From: Harmothoe impar
Taxonomy: Eukaryota > Annelida > Polychaeta > Phyllodocida > Polynoidae
Assembly: GCA_947462335.1 (NCBI GenBank)
Contig: OX381717.1
Coordinates: 15,553,166-15,617,165 of the forward strand
Direction of reading: 5' to 3'
Length of the DNA stretch: 64,000 nucleotides
Below are positions 10,128 to 19,437 of the stretch, piece after piece; position 1 is the first letter of the stretch; each line of letters starts with the position of its first letter. The position numbers and the translations under genes are program-made. The notes beneath the pieces were generated by a model. That model made no database searches. It saw only the letters and a list, made by a program, of their open reading frames with translations, and was not told the DNA's origin.

Positions 10128-12711
10128 GCTGATGCCTTTCGGGTTATGCAACGCCCCTGCTACTTTTGAGGCCATGATGGAAACTCTGTTGAGCGATCTG
10201 TTATGGCGGAAGTGCTTGGTATACTTGGACGACGTCATTGTTTTTAGCAAGACGTTCGAGGAGTGTGCATTGAACCTCGGAGAGGTGTTGGAGCGAATTC
10301 GGTCCAATGGGTTGACCTTGAAGCCGAAGAAATGTGAGCTTTTTCGGAAGTCCATGGTCTATTTGGGCCGGATCATCTCAACTGAGGGTGTGCAGGCTGA
10401 TCCGGCTAAATTGGAGACTGTGGAGACTTGGGAAGTTCCAAAAGGACTGAAGGATGTGAGATCCTTCTTGGGGTTCTGTTCCTATTATAGGGACTTCATC
10501 CCCGGATTCTCTAGTGTGTCTCAACCCTTGCAAAAGTTGAGCCGTTGGACTCCGGGGAGTAAGAAAGAACCCTTCCCCTGGGGTAGGGAACAGAATGATG
10601 CCTTCAAAGAGATTAAGGCATTGTTCCGAACCACCCCCGTATTGAGATACCCTACGGAGAAGGGGCATTTCATCCTTGACACTGATGCGAGCAATGAGAG
10701 CATCGGGGCCGCATTGTCCCAAATCCAGGACGGAGTAGAGGTCCCGCTGGCGTTCGCTAGTAACAGTATGAACAAGGCACAGAGAAATTATTGTACTACC
10801 AAGCGGGAGTTGCTCGCAGTAGTGGTGTACACGAAGAAGTTTCAGCACTTCTTGTATGGAGGGAACTTCACACTCCGTACTGATCATTCAGCCTTGAGGT
10901 GGCTCCTTAATTTTAAGGACGCGGAGGGGATGATTGGTCGGTGGTTGAATCACTTCAGTGAGTTCGGGCTGGAGAACTCTCATATCCAGCACCGAGCGGG
11001 CACGAAGCATATCAACGCTGACTGCCTAAGTCGACGTCCGGTACGCCGTTGTGTGCGTCCGGAGTGTGGGGATTGTGGTGCTCACAATGCCGTGGTAGCG
11101 AGTGTGCGTTTGCCTTATGACGGGTTGTTGCAGAACCTGTTGGATTGGTCCACCGACACTATAAGGACGTACCAGATAGCCGATCCTACCATAGCACGAC
11201 TGAGGGAGCTGGTCCCTACCGGGGTCTGTCCAGTGCGACCCGAAATATCACTGGAAAACCGTGAAATGCGACGTTTCCTGGCTCAGTTCCATGAACTGGA
11301 GATGCGGGATTCGTTGTTGTGCAGGTGGAAGTCTTGTCCAGGAAAGCGGAGGGTGTTACAGATGGTAATCCCGGCTGCTATGCGGAAAGATATCCTGTAC
11401 TATTGCCACGGCCATTCTACGAGTGGGCATTTCGGAAAGAAACGCTCTCTAGAACGGCTGAGTAGAAGATATTATTGGCCAGGGATGTCTGGTGACCTTT
11501 TGAGGTGGATCGAGACATGTCCGGCCTGTTGTTTGGGCAAACCTGGTCCTGAACTGGGAAAATTGCCATTACAACAGGAGCTGTTCGGAGTAAGGTTTGC
11601 TCGGATAGCTGTAGACATCATCAGTGGGGTAAAACCCACTCCGAAGGGAAATACGTGTATGATGGTAGTCTCGGACTACTATACAAAATACACCCGCGTG
11701 TACCCACTCGAGGATCACACTGCTGCTACTTGTGCGGAAGCATTGGTAAAAGGGTGGATCCTCCATCTGGGGGCTCCCTTGATGTTACATAGCGATCAAG
11801 GGAGGGAATTTGAATCAAAGTTATGGGCTGCTATGTGCCATCAGTTGGCTATATGCAAAACTCGGACCAATCCGTACCGACCACGGTCCGATGGACAGGT
11901 GGAGCGGTTTAATCGGACCTTGATCCAGGTTCTGAAGCCATTAGTGAACTCCCATATGGATGATTGGGATGATCAGTGCGAATTTGTGGTGCATGCGTAT
12001 AACAATATGGTACACACTTCAACAAACTGCACTCCGAACTTATTGGTGTTCGGGGAGGACTTAATCATGCCCGCGGACTTAGTGTTCGGGGTGGTAGGGA
12101 TTAGTCCTGAGGCGCCTTGTACGGTGCTGTTCGTGGAATCTCTCAGGGAGAGATTCAAATTCGCCTATGAAACAGTTAGAGCACACTTGCTCAAAGCTGC
12201 GAATTGGCAGAAGGTGGGTTATGACACCGGGTTGAAATTGCGGCGGTTCGTAGTAGGGGATAGAGTGATACGACTGCATGAACCGCTCTGTAATGTCAAG
12301 CTGGCGAATAACTGGGACGGACCACACACCGTGGTCAAATGTATCAGTGAAACAACTGTATTGATCCAGTCTGCAGCGGGACGCATCCGGACGAGCCATG
12401 TGGCTCGGTTGCGTGCTTGGGCTGGGAGAGAGCTCACCCCGGAAACGGAGGTGGAGGAGGGGAGTTCGGAGTTGAAATTTGTACCTTTGGAAGGGGTGTC
12501 AGTGGACACTCCCAAGAGGCCGGTACAAAGAAAACTCCGGAAGAACGTGAAAAAGAAAGTCTCGGCAGGCGAAGGACGAAGGGCACGGAAAACTAAAATC
12601 AGGGCTAGAGTTTTAGTTAAGAACGAGTGTCCTTCGGCCAAGTTACTAGATGCTGACGGTAAACCCGTTCGGAGGAGCCCTAGGCTTGTGGCTAGGGGGG
12701 CCGTAACCTAG
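10111..12711 (+). CDS. Pol: RT C-terminal half, RNase H and integrase
   Basis: About 866 codons. It starts with FELMPFGLCNAPATF and the catalytic YLDDVIVF (about 10219-10242). RNase H follows from about 10670 (ILDTDAS, TKRELLAVV, RTDHSALRWL, INADCLSR). Integrase starts about 11400 with an HHCC zinc domain (H..H at about 11410-11430, CPAC near 11520). The D,D35E core follows: D in VDIIS (about 11611), D in HSDQG (about 11790), and E in GQVERFN exactly 35 residues later. The C-terminus has a GPH-type fold block (WDGPHTVV) and a basic tail rich in Arg and Lys. No chromodomain was seen. It copies the RNA into cDNA and inserts it. It depends on the broken upstream frame for the N-terminal part of RT. 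Confidence 0.92.
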   Translation: MDYQFELMPFGLCNAPATFEAMMETLLSDLLWRKCLVYLDDVIVFSKTFEECALNLGEVLERIRSNGLTLKPKKCELFRKSMVYLGRIISTEGVQADPAKLETVETWEVPKGLKDVRSFLGFCSYYRDFIPGFSSVSQPLQKLSRWTPGSKKEPFPWGREQNDAFKEIKALFRTTPVLRYPTEKGHFILDTDASNESIGAALSQIQDGVEVPLAFASNSMNKAQRNYCTTKRELLAVVVYTKKFQHFLYGGNFTLRTDHSALRWLLNFKDAEGMIGRWLNHFSEFGLENSHIQHRAGTKHINADCLSRRPVRRCVRPECGDCGAHNAVVASVRLPYDGLLQNLLDWSTDTIRTYQIADPTIARLRELVPTGVCPVRPEISLENREMRRFLAQFHELEMRDSLLCRWKSCPGKRRVLQMVIPAAMRKDILYYCHGHSTSGHFGKKRSLERLSRRYYWPGMSGDLLRWIETCPACCLGKPGPELGKLPLQQELFGVRFARIAVDIISGVKPTPKGNTCMMVVSDYYTKYTRVYPLEDHTAATCAEALVKGWILHLGAPLMLHSDQGREFESKLWAAMCHQLAICKTRTNPYRPRSDGQVERFNRTLIQVLKPLVNSHMDDWDDQCEFVVHAYNNMVHTSTNCTPNLLVFGEDLIMPADLVFGVVGISPEAPCTVLFVESLRERFKFAYETVRAHLLKAANWQKVGYDTGLKLRRFVVGDRVIRLHEPLCNVKLANNWDGPHTVVKCISETTVLIQSAAGRIRTSHVARLRAWAGRELTPETEVEEGSSELKFVPLEGVSVDTPKRPVQRKLRKNVKKKVSAGEGRRARKTKIRARVLVKNECPSAKLLDADGKPVRRSPRLVARGAVT

Positions 12712-13296
12712 CTTGTTTACACAACGAGTGTGGTGTCCTGTGTTGTCGCTATATGTTATATGTGTGCTACTGACAGGGGCGCTCAGAGTCAATGGAAAAG
12801 AATGTAAGAGTGTTCCCCGAGGGTGGTGGATGGATAATCCGGTGGGATAATCTTCGATTTCCCATATAAATCCACTGATACTCCCGATGAGCTCTTTATT
12901 TGAAGTAAATTTGACTTTTGGGAGCTGCCCTAGTGGCATGGTGGTCCCTACGGCCCGAGCGGCGGGCGGGAGAGGTCGTGACCTGATTAACCGATAATTG
13001 GGTCACGCCGGATAACGGGATCGCGTCCAATCACGCGAGACGCTGCGCATGCGCTTTGTTTCGAAAACAAAAGCGTGGGAACCGCCATATTGATTTTGGC
13101 TCACTCCCAAGTCAATAGCGGCGGCAGTCGGCAGCAGAGAATTCGTGATTTGGAGCAGTTAGAAGAGGAAAAGTTCAGTGAAAGAGTTGTGAGCAGTAAG
13201 TACTCTTTCTAGTGGTCTGTGAGACAAAAGAGGGCGCGGGAAACTTTACGTTTCCCGTCAAACTCCTCGTCGAAAGACACCCCGACAGAAGTAAGG
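12712..13296 (+). promoter_or_regulatory. Internal non-coding region between pol and the 3' ORF, with candidate promoter and splice sites
   Basis: A 585-bp gap inside the element. It contains tgcgcatgcgc (13044-13054), a perfect NRF1-type palindrome, and ccgccatatt (about 13082-13091), a YY1-like core on the opposite strand. It also has a donor-like gtaagtac at about 13196 and a pyrimidine-rich acceptor-like ctctttctag ending about 13212. Either an internal promoter or a spliced subgenomic RNA could serve the 3' ORF that begins at 13297. Both are inferences from motifs only. Confidence 0.35.
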
Positions 13297-14043
13297 ATGG
13301 CAGAGCAGCAGCTCCGTCAGTCCGAACTTACCGGAAACTCCGAGACGGCTTCGGCCGTCAAGGGTCTAGTAGATGCTCAAAGCCTCAGCGGCGATGAGCT
13401 CAGTGCGAGTCTGGCGGATATGTCTGTGGATCCTGCCGTCTCCCCCATCAGGAAGTCTCCATCGCCCGTGGGCAGTGAGGATTCCCACCTACTGGACGGA
13501 ATCGAGCACTCCGAAAGAGAGCCCGAATCTGCTGAGAGTGCTGTCCGACCCTCGCGGTTGTGCAGTCTGAGTATCTCCCCTAACCTCGTCAGGACAGTAA
13601 GTCGAAAGCTGTCTATGGACAGTGGTGAGGAGACTGACACCACCACTCGTCCGAGGACGTGTGGGGGGAAGGCGCCAACCCGGGATCGGTCGAAGTCGTC
13701 CGATTCTCGGATCAGCACAAAGGCTACCAAGCACGTAGGTGCCGGTAAGAAGCCTCAATTGAAGGTCGAGCCAAAGAAGCCGGACCCCAAGAAGAGTGGT
13801 ACTCAGAGTACCAAGAAGACGGATCCGAAGACAGATCCGAAAAAGACTCCCACGTCTGTCGTTAAGGACGTGACAAAGGTGGATCCGAAGCCAACCGCTA
13901 GCACGGCAGCTAAGGATCAGCCTAAGAAGGGTCCGACGCCTGCCAGCAGTAGTGCTGTAAAGGCTCCGGTCCCCAAGAAAGGAAAAACCGGATCACCGGA
14001 CCACTTCCTCGACTATCCCTGTCTTCAAAAAGGTCAAGGATAG
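13297..14043 (+). CDS. 3' ORF segment 1: Ser-rich then Lys/Pro-rich low-complexity region
   Basis: Starts MAEQQLRQSELTGNSE at the ATG at 13297; the in-frame open stretch back to 13219 has no other ATG. The first 150 residues are Ser/Glu/Asp-rich with many SP and RS sites. The rest is a lysine-rich array of KKPDPKK, DPKTDPKK and similar units, likely disordered and nucleic-acid-binding by charge. The frame closes at 14043, but the neighbouring frame is open from before 14027 with the same Lys-rich composition. The ending is therefore probably a frameshift. Confidence 0.55.
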   Translation: MAEQQLRQSELTGNSETASAVKGLVDAQSLSGDELSASLADMSVDPAVSPIRKSPSPVGSEDSHLLDGIEHSEREPESAESAVRPSRLCSLSISPNLVRTVSRKLSMDSGEETDTTTRPRTCGGKAPTRDRSKSSDSRISTKATKHVGAGKKPQLKVEPKKPDPKKSGTQSTKKTDPKTDPKKTPTSVVKDVTKVDPKPTASTAAKDQPKKGPTPASSSAVKAPVPKKGKTGSPDHFLDYPCLQKGQG

Positions 14044-14798
14044 TACCAAGAAGGCTGTAACCCCGGCCCCTCTGGCTCCGAAGATAAACCTGTTGGGTTT
14101 CTCGCAGGAGTTGGACAACAGTGCAGCCGTGGCGGCTTCAGCCGCGGCCCTGGCCGGCCAACCCTCTTCAGCTGGTGGGTCAGGACACAGGGGAGCACGT
14201 CCTAAAACGACGGTTACCTCGCAGGAGCCTCGGACCGACGAGGACATGGATGTCACTACAGGTGAAGAACATGTAAAGCGTCTGCAGGGATTGTTCTCCC
14301 AGATAGGACCGCACTTCAGGGCCCCGGCTATCCCGGAACCCTTGAAAGAGGTACCTGCCCCAGTTGAGCCACCCCGTAAGACTACTGAGTTGAGTCCAGA
14401 GACACCAGCAATGGATACTTCGGACGAGGCCGGCAAGCTGGACCAAGCTGCGCGTGGTGGTTCGTCGGGGTCAGCACGATGATTGGGACAAGGAGGACTC
14501 CGATGTCCCACTCATCCTAAGAGGGGGCATCATCGACCAGTTGAGTGCTGAGGAGGTTCGGGCATTCGACTTGGCCCAACTAAAGACGTTCAGGGGTCTA
14601 GACAGTCTGTCTGCTAGATTCCCTGTATGGTTCCCTGATCGCTTAACAGCGGCTATGGAGAATGTCGGAGAGGCGGCCCAGAGGGCACGTCTAGTCGCCA
14701 TCACCGAGGGTCGTCCCGAAGCTATTGCGGACTTGGATTCGGATATGCAAACATATTCCGAGTTCAAGACCGTCTATAGCAAACGGGAAAAGAGGTGA

Positions 14799-15875
14799 CT
14801 CCTGACTCCAGCTATGAAGCTGGCTCGGGGAGTCCACCAAATGATGAAGGAGACCATCCTGGATGCAACCCGGGAGGATGAAATCGTCCAACAAACAACA
14901 GCAGCAGTTAGGAGTGCTGACACTAACCGACTTGAGAAGGCCAACCATCGGGACCAGATCCTGATGGAGACCATTCGGCTGACGTCTCTGGAGGCGGGTC
15001 AATCCCCCGATGAGGTAGCAGCCGTGGTGAAGGGTTTGAAGGAGGATACTATCCCTCAAGCCGAGCTCGAGGATTTGGTGAAGACTGCTCTCCGAGCCAA
15101 CGCTGCGAGCAAGTATAGGTACTTTAAACCTATGTGCTTGGGGGATTGCATGAAGGACGTCCGTTCTTCGCAACACCCTGATCCGGTTGGTCAGGACGGC
15201 CTCTCGGACGATGAAGAGTGGATCAAGAAGGATCCTCTCGATAAGTCGGTACAGTTGTACCATTTTGAGTTGCTGGAGAAGGTCCGGACTTCACACAAGA
15301 AGTACCATTCCTACCTCCAGAAGACGAAATTGTCGTGGGCAATGGCGAGATGGTTTCCAGATCAACCCTGCCCCTTCGATACTTGTCAAAACATTGATGA
15401 GACCCGGGACACGCCCCGAACTTGGCCTACCAAGGTGAGGTTCGCTCTGCATGTAACAAGATTTCATGTGCGTCATTTCATGCGATATGACTGCCTCAGC
15501 GTGGGTTCAAGGGGGAGCAAGGCTTGCCCTGATGGAGGGATGTTCCTCAATAGAGCGGACATCATCCGACAAATGGCCAAGAAACATAACTTGTCCTTGG
15601 AAGCTGCCGCGGAGCGTATCCAACTCGCCCATGAGGAGGTATACTCCAAGTTCGGACAGCTAGAAAAGATGGATAACCTCGAAGTCCGGGTTTTCTACAA
15701 GGTGAATCCGGATGGCAACTTCCTCCGCATCCCGGAAGGCACACTCTATGATAAGTTCGAGGCCTACCGGACGCGGACCATACCAAAAAGGCCTGGAAAG
15801 CTCCGAAAAGACAAAACCAGTCTTCGGAGCCAACTGACGCCAAGAGAGCCAAAACAGACGAGAGACCGTCCGTAA
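14799..15875 (+). CDS. 3' ORF segment with Cys/His zinc-finger-like motif
   Basis: Continues the frame of 14454-14798 after an in-frame TGA; the first ATG is at 14814. About 350 codons of largely helical, mixed-charge sequence. The most distinctive part is CPFDTC (C-X4-C, about 15367-15384), followed about 21 residues later by LHVTRFHVRHF with closely spaced histidines (about 15445-15477). The arrangement recalls a C2H2-type finger with a long loop, and a DNA- or RNA-binding role is conceivable. The frame ends TAA at 15873-15875, overlapping the ATG of the next frame as taatg. No homologous family is recognised. Confidence 0.55.
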   Translation, partial: LLTPAMKLARGVHQMMKETILDATREDEIVQQTTAAVRSADTNRLEKANHRDQILMETIRLTSLEAGQSPDEVAAVVKGLKEDTIPQAELEDLVKTALRANAASKYRYFKPMCLGDCMKDVRSSQHPDPVGQDGLSDDEEWIKKDPLDKSVQLYHFELLEKVRTSHKKYHSYLQKTKLSWAMARWFPDQPCPFDTCQNIDETRDTPRTWPTKVRFALHVTRFHVRHFMRYDCLSVGSRGSKACPDGGMFLNRADIIRQMAKKHNLSLEAAAERIQLAHEEVYSKFGQLEKMDNLEVRVFYKVNPDGNFLRIPEGTLYDKFEAYRTRTIPKRPGKLRKDKTSLRSQLTPREPKQTRDRP

Positions 15876-16645
15876 TGGAGAAGGTGGATCCGGCATACCG
15901 AGGACCCGCCTTCATATCAAACCGGACTGACTGGAAGTCGGGTCCCCAGGGCGGACCAACTCGGTCCGTTCCGGAGGATCCGAACACCGGAACGGGGGAA
16001 GGCTTTGACGATGCTTTCCCAGGTGATAACCTGGTCGCGGGGGAAGAGTCTCAAGTCTTTACCCAGACTGGAAAAACGAAGGCTTCGGTGAAGCCAAAAC
16101 CGAAACCTACCCAGACACAGAGTCCCCCTCCGGAGACTCCAGACAAGGATGCTCTGTTGTTGCGACTCCGAGCTCCACCCTCGTTCCCTCGGGTCGACTT
16201 CGCTTCCTACAAAGCCGGACAAGAGGCACTAGACAAGTGGCAGGACAATTTCCACCGGCTACTTACTGACCTGAGTCAGGAGGTGGCGATGATGTCACTG
16301 AACACAGTGCATCATCTTCATCAGAGGGAGGTCGCTGTCCAGAAGACAGCGGCTGTGGACACTGTTCGGGACGAGATGGAAAAGGCTCAGGCTGAACAGG
16401 CAAACGCTAAGTCCGATAGGAAAAAGCAAAAGAGGGCGACTAAGAACGCCGAGGAGAAACTGGACGCCGAGCGCGCCAAATTCAGAGACTGCTTCGCGCA
16501 CGAGATGCACGAATGGGATGGGTCCAGGACTATGATCGAGTCCTGGCTCCAAGCGTTGACCCTGGCAGAGGCTGAGTCAGACTCCGAGGAGGAGGAGGCG
16601 TCGGTGGCTAAACCCGATGCAAAGGAGGATTCAGATACCGCATAG
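15875..16645 (+). CDS. 3' ORF C-terminal segment with coiled coil
   Basis: 256 codons from an ATG that overlaps the preceding stop (taATGg). The N-terminal 100 residues are Gly/Pro/Thr-rich. The middle (about residues 100-150) is hydrophobic/aromatic and helical. Residues about 150-210 are a basic/acidic coiled coil rich in Glu, Lys, Ala and Gln, and the last 20 are strongly acidic. It could be the C-terminal domain of the upstream segment displaced by one indel, or a separate cistron translated by termination-reinitiation. It ends 20 bp before the polypurine tract. Confidence 0.55.
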   Translation: MEKVDPAYRGPAFISNRTDWKSGPQGGPTRSVPEDPNTGTGEGFDDAFPGDNLVAGEESQVFTQTGKTKASVKPKPKPTQTQSPPPETPDKDALLLRLRAPPSFPRVDFASYKAGQEALDKWQDNFHRLLTDLSQEVAMMSLNTVHHLHQREVAVQKTAAVDTVRDEMEKAQAEQANAKSDRKKQKRATKNAEEKLDAERAKFRDCFAHEMHEWDGSRTMIESWLQALTLAEAESDSEEEEASVAKPDAKEDSDTA

Positions 16646-16665
16646 GACTATCCTATAGCGGATCC

Positions 16666-16682
16666 GAAAGAGAAGGGGGGAG
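16666..16682 (+). other. Polypurine tract
   Basis: The run gaaagagaaggggggag lies three bases before the 3' LTR start (TGTAA at 16686). This is the standard plus-strand primer position. It confirms 16686, rather than 17518, as the true start of the 3' LTR. Confidence 0.8.
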
Positions 16683-16685
16683 TAT

Positions 16686-17954
16686 TGTAAAATACTGTCC
16701 CCATCAGTAAAACACTCTACATTAGGGTGTCTGGTATCTGGACAGCAGGACGAGACAGGCTGGCGACGCAAGGATCCAGTCTGTCAAGGTGCACTGACGG
16801 AAGCATACGAGGAGATCCGGAGGAGGAAGCAGAACTCGGGACTGGAGCATCTTAACACCTAGGACCTGATACATCCGTTTTTTTTTATATTTGACATTTA
16901 ATATCAGGACCGAGTGCTCCTTGTAATCAGTCTGAAGATCGCCTGGAGGCAGGACTGAGTTTTTTTATTTTACTACTACGCTCCCGAGTAAGAGCGATGA
17001 ACTTTCTTGTTCCGGTGAGTAGGAGCTGAATGAAGTAGGTTCCGAAAGCCGGGCAGAATGCTACAACTCATCCCAGGAGGATCCGGATCTTCACTGAAGA
17101 ACACGTATGATGTCCTTTCTATATTATAATATTATTATCGTTTCTTAAATAATAAGAAAGTGATAGTGTTTATCACTAATAGTAATATTAATCACGAGTT
17201 TAAATAGCTCGGGGTCCTGGAGGGACGAATTTTTTTTTGTGATACCATGTTTTTTTCAAGTGTTCATGTACTATATATATAGGTTAACTCTATTTATCCA
17301 AGGGAATAGAGTGTAATTTTCATTACAGTCGCTATATATATCAATGTGTGTAAATAATAACTTATTGTGTTCATCAGAATACATCATATTGTTTAAAAGT
17401 GTAGCTTTAATAGAGCCCCTAAGGTGGTATTTATAAGATAATGCCAGTCCGAAGTGTTTTCGGACTTTAACCTTAATCATTTACCTGCCGGTTATTATCT
17501 GGTAGGGGGTAGTGTAGGGGCTAGGGTTATACGGGGTTTTATATGACGGGTTCTGTTGGATGCTGTGTTGCGAACTCCGTCCGAGCCCTTCAGTCCGACG
17601 GCAGGTGGCGACACCTGCTTCGGGCTTGGGGTATGGACAGAGGTCGCTATAGGCTTCCGGTCTGCGTGTGCACGCGCAGGCTGGCTGCCTATATATACCC
17701 AGCATCCGATGGGACTCGTCGGTTACTCTTGAGCCACGCTGGTGAAGAGACCCCGAGATCACTGCGGCTATATTAGCCTACTGACCCGTTCCGAACTCTA
17801 TAGGGAGTTCGCACAATTAGAGCTTTGCCTGTCTAGGTTACTGAATAAACCTATTGATTCGCAACCTGTAACACTTGATCCGAACTGTGTGGACTTTGTT
17901 CTTTTACTTGATACTATAACAATATCATAGAGGAGCAAAGTATCGTTTATTACA
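16686..17954 (+). repeat. Complete 3' LTR, 1269 bp
   Basis: Begins TGTAAAATAC right after the polypurine tract and ends TTTATTACA, giving a 5-bp terminal inverted repeat TGTAA/TTACA. The first 830 bp (U3) have no counterpart at the 5' end of the element. The last 437 bp match 5573-6009 at 433 positions. TATA box near 17690, AATAAA near 17845. U3 has AT-rich palindromic stretches (about 17120-17200). Confidence 0.88.
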
Positions 17955-18211
17955 CATGCATGCATCCATGGTGATTCTTTTATAGGTGTTGCAGTCGTGC
18001 ATCATGTTAACATTAGGTTTATTACACGATTATATTAACTCCTTACTGCATCATGCCAACGCTATGGTGTTGATACACTCCAAAAGAGTCGGCATGATAC
18101 CCAACTGACCAACTGACCACCAGCTACTGGTGCCGCAGTCCCACTCCGCCCCCCCCCCCCAACAGACTTGAATATAAGGAGCGTTTCCCTCCCCATGTAC
18201 CATGGCCAGAA

Positions 18212-18275
18212 ATGCTTGGCGGCTAGCGCGTTCGCCTCACACACCAGAGGTCCCCGGATCGAACCTGGGTCGAAA
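18212..18275 (+). mobile_element. tRNA-derived SINE head
   Basis: The stretch ggcggctagcgcgttcgcct resembles a tRNA A box, and ggatcgaacc (18256-18265) is a good B box (GWTCRANNC), about 35 nt apart as in tRNA genes. The fold and ends are too degenerate for a functional tRNA, and there is no 3' CCA-side pairing. A SINE promoter remnant fits best. Confidence 0.45.
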
Positions 18276-18422
18276 CATACCATTTTCAAAGTGCATATAT
18301 ATATAAGTAAAATAACTTCCCTAGAATTATTTTAACAAATGAGTAAGTTAAGTCCAACTTCTACCTTTATAATAAAAAATATATATAAAAAAATATTGAA
18401 TTTTAAAGAAATTATACCAAAA

Positions 18423-18475
18423 AATGTCTATAGAGCATCCGACTCCAAGTCTTGAGGTAGCTTGTTCAAATCACC
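18423..18475 (+). mobile_element. Second tRNA-like SINE head
   Basis: The block tatagagcatccgactccaa followed by cttgttcaaatcac has the D-arm-like and T-arm-like (B box gttcaaatc) spacing of tRNA-derived SINEs with an 'agagcatccgactcc' type head. It is unlike the element at 18212 and is followed by a non-tRNA body. Not a functional tRNA. Confidence 0.45.
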
Positions 18476-19150
18476 ATGAAACCTCGGATTTTATGGGTGA
18501 CGAAATTTCGGAATGACTCCCCTCAACCGGAAGAGTGCCAATATCCACAGGAAGAGTGTCGATATCACTAGATATCAGCCCGGGGATATCACCTAAAAAG
18601 CACGATGAGTGGCCCAATCATGTAATAACAATTAATAATGAAAGGGTCCAGGTAAATTGTGATAAAAGAGTGAACTGCCATATGTAAGCATAGTCACATG
18701 ACAATCAAAATCCCAAAATAAGTGCCTGGTGATATTGACTGGAGAGAAGCTTCGAAATTGATTAACCCTGAATGTTTAGTAAACTTTAGGAATTTTGAAT
18801 ACTGATTGAGAACAAGTTAACTGTGTGTGTGTGTCTCTTTCAATATGAACGGATGACTGTACTTCATGGGTGGAAATAGCCCGTGATCAGAGTGCCATGA
18901 GGCAACGTAATTAGTAAATTCTCATTTTGAGTAAGTCAAATATGAAAACTTGATTAGAAATCAAAGTTAATACACTAAGAAAGAATCTTTATATGAGTTG
19001 AATTATAGGAAATAATGGAAAGTAGCAGAGGTTGTATGATATTGTGGAACATCCCATTCCACACTTTAGGAATTGATTGAATTAAGTGGATAAATCAACC
19101 AACTTTGTGATGTTCTTTTGGAATTCCATCTTATTGTGTAAACAGAAGCA

Positions 19151-19437
19151 TTAGTCATACACATTGATGGTGCAGACCCTGCTGTCAGATGTATTCATGC
19201 TACGTGGATGTTTCACATAGATATACACCCAACACTTCACATCACAGAAACAGGCATACCGGACTCTGGTCAAACCATCCTGTTCCATCTTCCCAATGAC
19301 TTCAGAGTATTTCCCCACGTATGTATATTCACCAGAGGTGGTTTGGTCGATTTGCTCATTACTGCTGGAAACACCAAGGTGAAGGCTGGTGGTGTAGGTG
19401 ACATTGACGTAGAACTGCTGCCTGCAGTGGTAGTAGC
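19151..19437 (-). CDS. Gene A exon 9: terminal exon with stop
   Basis: 287 bp ending TAA at 19151-19153. Encodes YYHCRQQFYVNVTYTTSLHL, then GKMEQDGLTRVRYACFCDVK and a last strand CTINVYD. It is a Cys- and Tyr-rich beta-like segment that closes the protein. Confidence 0.88.

Larger units (their letters stand above)
13297..16645 (+). pseudogene. Uncharacterised 3' ORF of the LTR element (about 1,100 codons, broken)
   Basis: Sits where env would be, in the same sense as gag-pol. A good start is ATG at 13297 (aggATGG context). Coding-like sequence then runs almost without a gap to 16645, but in frames that switch near 14020, 14470 and 15875, with one in-frame TGA at 14796-14798. I read it as one or two genes broken by indels. 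From N- to C-terminus: a Ser-rich part; a Lys/Pro/Asp repeat-rich basic part (about 13750-14020); an Ala/Gly/Pro-rich part; a helical domain (about 14500-15300); a Cys/His motif (15367-15478); a basic linker; and a coiled coil (about 16330-16560). There is no signal peptide, no transmembrane helix and no envelope-like feature. I do not recognise the family. Confidence 0.7.
5573..17954 (+). mobile_element. Ty3/gypsy-type LTR retrotransposon, 12.4 kb, 5' LTR truncated
   Basis: The order is 5' LTR remnant, primer-binding site, coiled-coil ORF, gag (CCHC), protease, RT, RNase H, integrase, non-coding gap, extra 3' ORF, polypurine tract and complete 3' LTR. RT-RNase H-integrase order, the HHCC/D,D35E integrase and the absence of a tyrosine recombinase place it in the Ty3/gypsy (Metaviridae-like) group; I saw no chromodomain. 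The two LTRs share a gap-free 437-bp stretch with only four mismatches, which suggests a young copy. The reading frames nevertheless carry in-frame stops (6372, 7161, 9507, 14796) and frame changes near 7530, 8780, 10110, 14020, 14470 and 15875. Because the 5' end is truncated, no target-site duplication can be identified; the 3' flank begins catgc. Confidence 0.93.
17955..19150. other. Intergenic, no gene; holds two SINE heads
   Basis: Between the LTR element and the stop codon of lectin-like gene A. Apart from the two tRNA-like sequences listed separately and a short TG microsatellite near 18820, I see no coding or structured feature. The part nearest 19150 is likely the 3' UTR and downstream flank of gene A. 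Confidence 0.5.

Noticed and set aside
17518..17954. A 437-bp LTR as the full LTR of the element
   Set aside because: A polypurine tract followed by TGTAA lies at 16666-16690 and pairs with the TTACA terminus. The 437 bp are only the part still shared with the truncated 5' LTR.
18212..18275. Functional tRNA gene
   Set aside because: Box-like sequences are present, but no acceptor stem closes and the anticodon arm is not well formed.
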